Position numbers and translations under genes: made by a program. A stretch of 8,805 nucleotides of DNA from Candidatus Delongbacteria bacterium. GTDB lineage: Bacteria; Delongbacteria; UBA4055. The stretch covers positions 1-8,805 of the forward strand of contig JAFGUL010000042.1 of the NCBI GenBank assembly GCA_016938535.1, read 5' to 3'. Positions 1 through 6,664 of the stretch are shown here, piece after piece. Position 1 is the stretch's first letter, and the number at the start of each line of letters is the position of its first letter. The notes beneath the pieces were generated by a model. It was not told where the DNA came from. It made no database searches and saw only the letters and a program-made list of their open reading frames with translations.

Positions 1-4
1 AGAC

Positions 5-9
5 GGGAG
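5..9 (+). promoter_or_regulatory. Ribosome binding site that sets the start of the sugar aminotransferase
   Basis: GGGAG lies 5 bases upstream of the ATG at 15. An in-frame GTG at 9 overlaps this site, so the GTG start (which would add Met-Pro) is unlikely. The protein that begins at the ATG (MKIPFVDL) also matches the usual N-terminus of the DegT family. Confidence 0.6.
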
Positions 10-14
10 TGCCG

Positions 15-1112
15 ATGAAAATACCTTTTGTTGATCTTAAAGCTAATTATCTTTCAATAAAAGACGAGATCGATAACGCGATAAGCAGCGTAATTAACCG
101 GACGGCTTTTATAAAAGGAGAGGAGCTGGAGCAGTTCGAGAAGAGCTGGGCAGAAATGTGCGGTGCGGCATTTTGCGCCGGAACATCTAACGGAACAGCT
201 TCACTTGAGCTGATCCTGAGATCTTTAAATATTGGTCCCGGAGACGAAGTGATATGTCCGTCGCATACATTCATAGCGACCGCTGAAGCCATAGTGAACT
301 GCGGTGCAAAACCGGTATTCGCCGACTGTCACGACAGTACGGCGCTGATAGACGCGAACGAGGTCAGAAAAGCTTTGACTGAGCGCACGAAAGCTGTCAT
401 AATTGTCGATCTTTACGGTCAGCCGGCAGATCATGATGCTGTAGTAGAAGTAGTGGCTGATAAGGAAATTACAGTCATCCAGGATGCTGCCCAGTCGCAT
501 CTTGCGGAATACAAGAAAAAACCCGTCGGAAGCTACGCAAAAGTGACGTCTTTCAGTTTCTACCCAGGCAAGAACATGGGAGCTTTCGGGGATGCGGGAG
601 CAGCCGTAACGAACGACGAAGAACTTTTTAAAAAAATAAAGATGCTTTCTGACCACGGAAGAACAACAAAATACGAACATCAGTTCCCCGGTACGAATGC
701 AAGGATGGATAATCTGCAGGCCGCGATCCTCAAAGTAAAAATGAAACACCTTTCAGAATGGAATGAAAAAAGACGAAAGATAGTAAAAAAATACAAGAAC
801 GCTCTGGAGGACCGTATCGCTTTTATTGATGAGGAGTCTTTTGTACGATCGGTCTATCATCTGTGCGCGGTAAGAACACCGTACAGAAAAGATCTGATCA
901 AATTCCTTGAAGAACATGAAGTTTCAACCGGAATACATTATCCGATACCTCTTCACATGCAGCCCGCTTTCAAAGAGCTCGGATACAATGCGGGTGATCT
1001 TCCAAGATCTGAGAAGATATCTGAAGAGGTCATGTCGCTTCCTGTATTCCCTGAAATGACAGACGAACAGACGGATTTTGTAATTGATCAGGTAAAAGAG
1101 TATTTCAGATAA
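15..1112 (+). CDS. DegT/DnrJ/EryC1/StrS-family PLP-dependent sugar aminotransferase
   Basis: This gene encodes a 365-residue fold-type I PLP enzyme that is expected to transfer an amino group, usually from glutamate, to a keto group of a nucleotide-linked sugar in the cytoplasm. The N-terminal IPFVDLK motif, the DAAQSH motif (Asp157, Gln160; the Asp contacts the PLP ring nitrogen), the catalytic Lys186 in SFYPGKNMGAFGDAGA, and the late GTNARMDNLQAAIL and GIHYPIPLH motifs are all present. The length is normal for the family. The PGKN-GA-GDAGA context resembles the subgroup acting on 3-keto-6-deoxy dTDP-sugars (FdtB/QdtB/DesV type) more than the 4-keto types. That substrate assignment is inference from memory of family motifs, and I leave the gene unnamed. 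The next gene starts 10 bases after the stop, and the genes that follow also fit surface-sugar synthesis. Confidence 0.93.
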   Translation: MKIPFVDLKANYLSIKDEIDNAISSVINRTAFIKGEELEQFEKSWAEMCGAAFCAGTSNGTASLELILRSLNIGPGDEVICPSHTFIATAEAIVNCGAKPVFADCHDSTALIDANEVRKALTERTKAVIIVDLYGQPADHDAVVEVVADKEITVIQDAAQSHLAEYKKKPVGSYAKVTSFSFYPGKNMGAFGDAGAAVTNDEELFKKIKMLSDHGRTTKYEHQFPGTNARMDNLQAAILKVKMKHLSEWNEKRRKIVKKYKNALEDRIAFIDEESFVRSVYHLCAVRTPYRKDLIKFLEEHEVSTGIHYPIPLHMQPAFKELGYNAGDLPRSEKISEEVMSLPVFPEMTDEQTDFVIDQVKEYFR

Positions 1113-1122
1113 TGAGGCTGTT

Positions 1123-2004
1123 ATGATTTCAAAACCAGTATCACTAGTACTTCCGGCTTATAACGAGGAAAAAGCTATAGCTGCTTCTCTGGACAGGATC
1201 ATCTCTTTCATGAGAGATCATTTTGAAGACTTTGAAGTTATTGTCGTGAATGATGCTTCGACTGATAACACAGCCGGTGAAGTTTCAAAATTCTCTGAAG
1301 TAACACTTGTTTCTCACCCCTATAACAAGGGAAACGGATCAGCCGTGAGAACAGGTATCAGGAATGCCAAGAAAGAATTCGTTGTTATGATGGACGCTGA
1401 CGGACAGCATGAAATAGCTGACATAAAAAAGATCGCTGAGCTGCTGGGCGTTTATGACTGTGTTGTCGGAGCCAGAACTGCATCTTCAGAAGGCTCTTTT
1501 CACAGGAATATCGCAAATGTTTTTTATAACTGGCTTGCAAGCTATGTTACAAATGTCAGGATCGAAGATCTGACAAGCGGTTACAGGGGATTCAAAACCT
1601 CTGTGATCAAAAAATTCCTTTATATGTTCCCCAACGGATTTTCTTACCCGACCACTTCCACTCTGGCAATAATTAAGGCCGGGTATAATCTCAAGTACTG
1701 TCCGATACATACAAAAAAGAGGATAGGCAAAAGCAAGATCAGAATATTCAGGGACGGCTTCAGATTTCTTCTGATCATAATTAAGATCACCATGCTTTTC
1801 TCTCCTCTAAAAGTTTTTCTCCCCGTCAGCCTTATTTTTGTACTTGGAGGGCTGGCTCATATGTTCTATAAAATAATCCTTCTTGGAGCAAGGTACACGC
1901 AGTTCTCTATCTTTCTGATAAGCGTGGGCGTAATAATCTTTCTGATAGGGCTGCTTTCTGAGCAGATATCCACACTGCGTTACGATAAAGTCGAAGAGGA
2001 CTGA
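1123..2004 (+). CDS. Family 2 glycosyltransferase, DPM1-like, with C-terminal membrane helices
   Basis: This 293-residue protein probably transfers a sugar from a nucleotide donor to a polyprenyl phosphate or another acceptor at the cytoplasmic membrane. It has a GT-A fold start (LVLPAYNEE, residues 8-16), a VVNDASTD nucleotide-binding segment (41-48), the metal-binding DADGQH motif (91-96), the DLTSGYRGFK acceptor-site motif (149-158) and a GKSKIR motif (202-207). These are the hallmarks of the DPM1/DPG-synthase-like branch of GT2. Two hydrophobic segments, about 230-250 and 262-280, form a C-terminal membrane hairpin. The start is supported by a GAGG site at 1115-1118, five bases before the ATG. 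It lies between a sugar aminotransferase and an epimerase-like gene, so it probably builds or primes a lipid-linked sugar for surface polysaccharide. Donor and acceptor cannot be read from the sequence. Confidence 0.92.
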   Translation: MISKPVSLVLPAYNEEKAIAASLDRIISFMRDHFEDFEVIVVNDASTDNTAGEVSKFSEVTLVSHPYNKGNGSAVRTGIRNAKKEFVVMMDADGQHEIADIKKIAELLGVYDCVVGARTASSEGSFHRNIANVFYNWLASYVTNVRIEDLTSGYRGFKTSVIKKFLYMFPNGFSYPTTSTLAIIKAGYNLKYCPIHTKKRIGKSKIRIFRDGFRFLLIIIKITMLFSPLKVFLPVSLIFVLGGLAHMFYKIILLGARYTQFSIFLISVGVIIFLIGLLSEQISTLRYDKVEED

Positions 2005-2009
2005 TAAAA

Positions 2010-3092
2010 ATGATCCACATCGTTATCGGAACAAAAGCTCAGCTTATCAAAATGGCTCCTGTCATGAAGGAATTGAGCCTGAGAGGGACAGACTACAATT
2101 ACATCTCGACCGGTCAGCATAAAGAAACTATCGAAGACATTCTGGATAATTTCAAGATCAAGAAACCTGACATTCAGCTTTATTCCGGAAAAGACATCAC
2201 TTCAGTTCTGTCTATGATAATCTGGTCTTTGAGAATACTTGCCCGTTCGCTTTTTAGAAGAAAAATGATTTTCCGGAATGATAAAAAAGGAATAGTTCTT
2301 GTTCACGGGGATACCCTCAGCACGGTTATCGGTGCTCTGATGGGAAAATTTTCCGGGCTTAAGGTCGGTCATGTCGAATCGGGCTTAAGATCATTTAATA
2401 TTTTTCAGCCTTTCCCGGAAGAAATTTTCAGAAAGATCACTTTTAGGCTCTCTGACATGATGTTCTGCCCCGGAGAATGGGCGGTTAATAATCTCAGGAA
2501 ATATCGCGGCAGGAAGATCAATACGCATTTGAACACTCTTTACGATTCTCTGAATTATGCCGCTCCCGCGATAGGACTCATCAATGACGTGCAGATACCT
2601 CGTGAAGAATTTGCCGTTGTCACTCTTCACAGATTCGAGAACGTGAAGAACAAAGAAATGCTTGAAAAAATAATTGACCTTCTCGTTTTAGTCTCGAAAA
2701 AGATCAGGCTTATATTCATTCTTCATAATATTACAGAGAAAAAACTGATACGGTACGGTCTGATTGAAAGGCTTCGGAACGATCCTTCTATTGAGCTCAG
2801 AAAGAGATATGACTATTTCAGATTCATCAAGCTGATAAAAAATGCCGAGTTCGTAATATCCGACGGGGGAAGCAATCAGGAGGAATGTTCCTATCTTAAA
2901 AAACCCGTCCTTCTGTTCCGCAATGTCACTGAAAGAAATGAAGGCCTGGGTCAGAATGCCGTGATATCAAAATTCGATCAGAACATAATCATGCATTTTG
3001 TTGAAAACTACAAAGAACTTAAAGGACCGGAGACAGATGAAAGTATAAAACCCTCAGCGATCATAATTAATAATTGCATTGACTTTATCTGA
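2010..3092 (+). CDS. Divergent UDP-N-acetylglucosamine 2-epimerase (WecB-like) family protein
   Basis: This 360-residue protein belongs to the GT-B-fold UDP-GlcNAc 2-epimerase superfamily, whose members convert UDP-GlcNAc to UDP-ManNAc or hydrolyse it to ManNAc. Family landmarks are Lys14 in GTKAQLIKMAP, Asp101 in HGDTLST, Glu123 in HVESGLRS, Glu137/138 in PFPEE, His207 in TLHRFEN, and the C-terminal SDGGSNQEE and TERNEGLG segments. Several motifs differ from typical WecB: GTRPEAIKM is GTKAQLIKM, SDSGGIQEE is SDGGSNQEE, HRREN is HRFEN and TTERPE is VTERNE. The acid/base residues and the histidine are kept, so it should be active, but the product could be something other than UDP-ManNAc. The start ATG comes 5 bases after the glycosyltransferase stop, with a GAGGA site (1996-2000) inside that gene. 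The position fits amino-sugar precursor supply. Family is near certain; exact reaction is not. Confidence 0.85.
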   Translation: MIHIVIGTKAQLIKMAPVMKELSLRGTDYNYISTGQHKETIEDILDNFKIKKPDIQLYSGKDITSVLSMIIWSLRILARSLFRRKMIFRNDKKGIVLVHGDTLSTVIGALMGKFSGLKVGHVESGLRSFNIFQPFPEEIFRKITFRLSDMMFCPGEWAVNNLRKYRGRKINTHLNTLYDSLNYAAPAIGLINDVQIPREEFAVVTLHRFENVKNKEMLEKIIDLLVLVSKKIRLIFILHNITEKKLIRYGLIERLRNDPSIELRKRYDYFRFIKLIKNAEFVISDGGSNQEECSYLKKPVLLFRNVTERNEGLGQNAVISKFDQNIIMHFVENYKELKGPETDESIKPSAIIINNCIDFI

Positions 3093-3107
3093 GGTGTTAT
3101 ATATCAT
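3079..3107 (+). promoter_or_regulatory. Candidate sigma70-type promoter for the ABC transporter operon
   Basis: A -35 box TTGACT (3079-3084) and a -10 box TATCAT (3102-3107) are separated by exactly 17 bases, giving 10 of 12 matches to the E. coli consensus. The -35 box overlaps the last codons of the epimerase gene. Transcription would begin near 3114, about 18 bases before the permease ATG. This would separate the transporter operon from the sugar cluster. The organism's own promoter consensus is unknown, so this is a candidate only. Confidence 0.5.
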
Positions 3108-3131
3108 TGGCCGAATATAAAAACGGATAAG

Positions 3132-4355
3132 ATGAAAACACTAGTTCAGCTATATTTGAAAGACTTGTTGAGAAATAAAATGCTCGGCCTGATGGTTCTA
3201 CTTGTTCCGATAATATTTTATCCCCTTATTTACTGGGGAATAAACCAGTTCCTCATGGTCAAAACCGGTTTTTCGGACAGCAGGGAACTTACACTTTCCT
3301 ATACTATTGAACAGGACGAATTTTTACAGCTGGAAGATTCTCTGATGGCTGTAAAGAACCTGATACTTGAAAGAACCGATAATTCAGACGAAAGTAAAGA
3401 CAGGATGCAGCTGATCGTTTCCAATAACGGAGGACTGCCTTTTTACTCCGTAATTATGGACAGCTCAAATTCAAATCACAATGAGTTTTACCCCAGGATC
3501 GAAAAAAAACTTATCGGTTTTTATGAAACGAAAAAAAAAGAGTTAATAGAAAATAAAGGATTCGAGACTGGATATTTTGACGTATTTCAAATTGAAACCA
3601 GAAATTCGGAAGGAGAGCACGAGATAATAAGAAAGATGCTTTCTCTCCTGATACCTCTGTTATCCGTTATCTCAATAATATCAGCTGCCGCCGCCGCGTC
3701 TGTTGAAATTACATCCGGCCAGTCGGAAGACAGAACGGCAGAGACATCACTGACACTTCCTCTGAAAAGGGAGAGCGTTATTATTTCGAAACTGCTGACC
3801 GTTAATATTTACGCATTGCTTGCAGGAACTGTCAATTTTGTTTTCCTTGTAGTTTTCATAATTACCATCTTCAGTTCCCTGATAACAGGAGTCTCGGAAG
3901 ATATGACCGGGTTCAGCTGGAGTGAAATTTTCGGTCTGAATATTATTATTATCGCACTGATCTCGCTTCTTCTGACTTCCTTCTTCGTAAGCGTTATTTT
4001 TATTACAGCTTCAGGTTTTGCGTCTAAAAGAAAAGAGGGAAGTGTGATGATATCGCCTTTTACGGCTTTTCTGACATATCTTCCGCTTGTTCTTGTCATA
4101 CCTGCGGTAGATCCCAATATTTTCATAGCTGCGACGCCTGTTCTGAACATATCCTTCTGTCTGAAACTGCTGATCGAGAACAATACCGACTGGATTTTCA
4201 TGGCCGAAACAGCTCTATTTTCGATCCTGTGGCTTGTGATAATATATAAACTTTTCTTCCCGTTCCTCGTTGAAGAGGAAGTGCTTCTGGGTTACTCAGG
4301 CTCATCCCTAACAAAAAAAATAAAAACAAAGTGGTCAAGATGGAAGAAACGATAA
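3132..4355 (+). CDS. ABC-2 type transporter permease, NatB-like
   Basis: This 407-residue membrane protein is the probable pore subunit of an ABC exporter in the cytoplasmic membrane. It has one N-terminal helix (about 18-42), a large polar domain (about 45-165) expected outside the cytoplasm, and then five or six hydrophobic segments (about 169-190, 223-252, 268-292, 306-348, 356-378). The layout is that of NatB/ABC-2 permeases. The stretch after the second helix, with a glutamate-rich charged turn followed by AETSLTLPLKRE, matches the usual ERGTLETLL-type cytoplasmic coupling segment of this family. The C-terminus is strongly basic. NatAB of Bacillus exports sodium; here the substrate is not provable. 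The ATPase start overlaps its last 16 bases. Two long adenine runs (A8 at 3502-3509 and A9 at 3531-3539) lie in the extracytoplasmic domain. The Shine-Dalgarno site is weak (GGA, 4 bases before the ATG). Confidence 0.85.
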   Translation: MKTLVQLYLKDLLRNKMLGLMVLLVPIIFYPLIYWGINQFLMVKTGFSDSRELTLSYTIEQDEFLQLEDSLMAVKNLILERTDNSDESKDRMQLIVSNNGGLPFYSVIMDSSNSNHNEFYPRIEKKLIGFYETKKKELIENKGFETGYFDVFQIETRNSEGEHEIIRKMLSLLIPLLSVISIISAAAAASVEITSGQSEDRTAETSLTLPLKRESVIISKLLTVNIYALLAGTVNFVFLVVFIITIFSSLITGVSEDMTGFSWSEIFGLNIIIIALISLLLTSFFVSVIFITASGFASKRKEGSVMISPFTAFLTYLPLVLVIPAVDPNIFIAATPVLNISFCLKLLIENNTDWIFMAETALFSILWLVIIYKLFFPFLVEEEVLLGYSGSSLTKKIKTKWSRWKKR

Positions 4356-5101
4356 CTATAAAAGAACTGAACAAGGAATTTTATGATCCTCAGAGAGGAA
4401 CTGTAAAGGCTGTGAACAATATAAGTTTTACCGCCTATAGAGGAGAAGTGTTCGGACTTTTGGGACCGAACGGCGCGGGAAAGACTACGACTTTAAGAAT
4501 GATGGCTACTCTGATGCAGCCGGATTCAGGTTATATCAGCATCGCGGGATTCAGCACCTCGGAAAACCCTGAGGATGTCAGAAGGTCTATCGGGTACATG
4601 TCTTCGAATACAGCTTTATATCCAAGGCTGTCGCCAAGAGAAATCATAAGATATTTTGCCGAGCTTAACGATTATCCTGAGAGCGAGATAACTTTAAGGG
4701 TCGAACAGCTCATAAGCTATTTTGGTATAGGTGAATATGCTGACACTTATTCTGAAAAACTTTCAACAGGCATGAAGCAGATAACTTCTATCGCAAGAAC
4801 GATCGTTCACGACCCTGCGGTTCTTATACTTGATGAACCCAGCTCCGGACTTGATGTAATCGTTTCTCAGAAGATCCACAGCTATATAAAAGACCTTAGA
4901 GATCAGGGCAAAACTATTATATTCTCTTCCCATAATATGGGGGAAGTGGAAAAGATCTGCGACAGAATAGGGATCATTAACAACGGGAAACTGCTTGCGG
5001 TAGGAACAATAGAAAACCTTCGCGAGCAGACAGGAGAATATTATATGGAGAATATTTTTATCAAAGTGGTAAACGAATTTGAAAAAAAGACAGTTTTATG
5101 A
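4340..5101 (+). CDS. ABC transporter ATP-binding protein, NatA-like
   Basis: This 253-residue ATPase should drive the permease encoded just upstream. In order it has Walker A GPNGAGKTT (residues 42-50), a Q-loop region, the ABC signature LSTGMKQ (141-147), Walker B VLILDEP (161-167), the D-loop SSGLD (168-172) and the switch histidine His198 in FSSHNMGEVE. The Q-loop reads YMSSNTALYPRLSPRE, so the usual glutamine is replaced. From memory this, and the STGMKQ signature, are shared with NatA-type sodium exporters, so I take it as a subfamily trait rather than damage. The ATG at 4340 overlaps the end of the permease gene by 16 bases in another frame. A GTG at 4331 is an alternative start, but neither has a strong Shine-Dalgarno site, so translation is probably coupled. 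The stop overlaps the next start (ATGA, 5098-5101). Confidence 0.92.
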   Translation: MEETITIKELNKEFYDPQRGTVKAVNNISFTAYRGEVFGLLGPNGAGKTTTLRMMATLMQPDSGYISIAGFSTSENPEDVRRSIGYMSSNTALYPRLSPREIIRYFAELNDYPESEITLRVEQLISYFGIGEYADTYSEKLSTGMKQITSIARTIVHDPAVLILDEPSSGLDVIVSQKIHSYIKDLRDQGKTIIFSSHNMGEVEKICDRIGIINNGKLLAVGTIENLREQTGEYYMENIFIKVVNEFEKKTVL

Positions 5102-5286
5102 AGATAAAGAGCAGAAATAAAACAACAATGCTGAAAGAGGATACATCCCCGCTTTCATTTATTAAGGGAACTCCTGTACTCCCTGCTCTATCAAAGAAGA
5201 ATGTGGACGAAATAATCGATCTGCTTGAAGAACTTGACGCGGAAAGCAGATTTTACAACGAGGAAGACAGTACTGAAACTGAATAA
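5098..5286 (+). CDS. Unrecognised small acidic-tailed protein
   Basis: I do not recognise this 62-residue protein. It is basic at the N-terminus (MKIKSRNK), has a proline/leucine middle (TPLSF-like to TPVLPALSKK), then a predicted helix NVDEIIDLLEELDAES (about 35-50), and an acidic tail rich in Glu and Asp. It has no signal peptide, membrane segment or cysteine. Reasons to think it is real: its ATG overlaps the ATPase stop (ATGA), it fills the space between two real genes exactly, and the biotin-ligase ribosome site begins right at its stop. No strong Shine-Dalgarno site is visible, so expression would rely on coupling to the ATPase. A downstream ATG at 5128 is an alternative start. The helix could serve protein-protein contact, which is inference only. 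Confidence 0.65.
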   Translation: MKIKSRNKTTMLKEDTSPLSFIKGTPVLPALSKKNVDEIIDLLEELDAESRFYNEEDSTETE

Positions 5287-5290
5287 AGGA
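5285..5290 (+). promoter_or_regulatory. Ribosome binding site that favours the second ATG of the biotin ligase gene
   Basis: AAAGGA ends at 5290, directly on the first in-frame ATG (5290) and 8 bases before the second ATG (5299). The spacing therefore supports initiation at 5299. It also overlaps the stop codon of the small upstream gene. Confidence 0.6.
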
Positions 5291-5298
5291 TGAAAATA

Positions 5299-6036
5299 AT
5301 GAGACTCGAAAATTTTACACATATAATAGACCTGGAAAAAGTAGATTCTACAAATTCATATCTGAAAAAAAATTCCGATGACCTGAATACAGGTACAGTT
5401 CTTTTCGCAAAAGATCAGACAGGAGGTAAGGGCAGGCTCGGCAGAAGCTGGTACGGCGAACCGGGTAAAAGCATTTTCTGTTCATTCCTGATCAAAAATA
5501 TTTACGAGAGTTCAGATGCCATAAGGCTGTCATTCCTGTTTTCACTGGCAGTTAAAATGATGCTCACAAAATACATCGACTCCGGCAGAATAGTTCTGAA
5601 ATGGCCCAACGATGTGACGGTATCAGGAAAAAAGATATGCGGAATATTATCCGAATATTCAAAAGAATGCGTAATAATCGGAATCGGAATAAACATTATG
5701 GATTTCATACCCAAGGGAAATATATCTTATCCTTACACTTCCGTCGAATCAGAAGCAGTTGATCCGCCTGATATTGAAATAATGAAAAATGAGCTTATCG
5801 AATCAGTTAACATGGTGTACAGAAGGTACTGTACGAATACAGCGAGCGATATACCTCTGATATGGTTCAGGGAAGCTGATATAAAAGGAAGGCCTGTTAC
5901 TGTCAACATTGAAGGAAAAGCTATAAGCGGTGTTATAGATTCCATAGACGACCTGGGATGTCTGATAATTAATAACGGTCACGGGTTAAAGGAGAGAATT
6001 TTTTACGGGGATGTGACATACAATGATCAATTTTGA
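5299..6036 (+). CDS. birA: Biotin-[acetyl-CoA-carboxylase] ligase, catalytic domain only
   Basis: This cytoplasmic enzyme activates biotin with ATP to biotinyl-AMP and attaches it to a lysine of carboxylase carrier proteins. From the ATG at 5299 it has 245 residues. Visible motifs are DSTNSYLKK (16-24), the biotinyl-AMP loop TGGKGRLGRSW (41-51, in place of the more common GRGRxGRxW), LKWPNDV (100-106), the catalytic lysine region SGKKICGIL (109-117) and the GIGIN strand (128-132). A C-terminal SH3-like domain follows at about 193-242. The winged helix DNA-binding domain found in bifunctional E. coli BirA is absent, so it should be a class I ligase that does not repress biotin genes. Upstream neighbours are a small unknown gene and an exporter. 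The isoaspartate methyltransferase gene overlaps its end by 14 bases, which suggests co-translation. I use 5299 rather than 5290 because of the ribosome site spacing. Confidence 0.93.
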   Translation: MRLENFTHIIDLEKVDSTNSYLKKNSDDLNTGTVLFAKDQTGGKGRLGRSWYGEPGKSIFCSFLIKNIYESSDAIRLSFLFSLAVKMMLTKYIDSGRIVLKWPNDVTVSGKKICGILSEYSKECVIIGIGINIMDFIPKGNISYPYTSVESEAVDPPDIEIMKNELIESVNMVYRRYCTNTASDIPLIWFREADIKGRPVTVNIEGKAISGVIDSIDDLGCLIINNGHGLKERIFYGDVTYNDQF

Positions 6037-6664
6037 TTTTGCCAGAAAAGAAATGATCTCTAATCAGCTAAAAAAAAGAGGCATAGCTGATAAAAGAGTT
6101 CTAAAAGCCTTCCAGGAAATTCCCAGACATATCTTTGTTCCCGAGGATAATATTGAGCACTCATATGACGATTCCGCTCTGCCGATAGGATACGGACAGA
6201 CTATATCTCAGCCTTATATTACTGCCCTCATGACACAGATGTTGAGACCTCTTGAAGATGAAGTCATTCTTGAGATAGGTACAGGTTCCGGATTCCAGTC
6301 CGCGATACTTTCAAAACTCTGTAAATATGTAGTATCTGTCGAAAGGATCCCCGAACTTGTCGGATTTTCCAGAAACAATCTTCAAAAACTGAAAATAGAA
6401 AATATACAGGTCTTTGTAGGAGACGGAACTCTGGGGTGGAAATCTGAAGCGCCTTATGACGGAATAATTGTTTCTGCCGGAGCAAAAGAAATTCCTCAGT
6501 CACTTATAAATCAGCTAAAACCGGGAGGAAAGCTGATAATACCTCTTGAGCACGAGAATTACCATAAGCTGTTCAGAATAAAAAAAGAGGAAACCGGTTT
6601 TATTAAAGAGGAGATAATCGACTGCATGTTCGTGCCTCTGATTGGGAGAGGGTATGATGAATAA
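6023..6664 (+). CDS. pcm: Protein-L-isoaspartate O-methyltransferase
   Basis: This 213-residue SAM-dependent enzyme methylates L-isoaspartyl residues in damaged proteins, the first step of their repair. The match to PIMT is clear along its whole length: PRHIFVPE (34-41), LPIGYGQTISQPYITALM (53-70), SAM-binding motif I LEIGTGSGFQSA (83-94), the acidic residue Glu107 that would bind the ribose, GDG (133-135), LKPGGKLIIP (165-174) and the closing FVPLIG (203-208). The length is normal. The start overlaps the biotin ligase gene by 14 bases. The nearest GGGG is 12 bases upstream of the ATG, too far for a good Shine-Dalgarno site, so translation is likely coupled. The stop overlaps the start of the DedA-like gene. 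Confidence 0.96.
   Translation: MINFDFARKEMISNQLKKRGIADKRVLKAFQEIPRHIFVPEDNIEHSYDDSALPIGYGQTISQPYITALMTQMLRPLEDEVILEIGTGSGFQSAILSKLCKYVVSVERIPELVGFSRNNLQKLKIENIQVFVGDGTLGWKSEAPYDGIIVSAGAKEIPQSLINQLKPGGKLIIPLEHENYHKLFRIKKEETGFIKEEIIDCMFVPLIGRGYDE

Noticed and set aside
225..749. Open frame of 174 codons on the - strand
   Set aside because: It lies wholly inside the sugar aminotransferase gene, and its translation has no recognisable motif or plausible ribosome site, so it is a shadow of the + strand gene.
4313..4330. A-rich stretch near the end of the permease gene as a possible frameshift site joining permease and ATPase
   Set aside because: The permease frame ends normally after a basic tail, and the ATPase has its own in-frame ATG with a complete domain. 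A fusion is not needed to explain the overlap.
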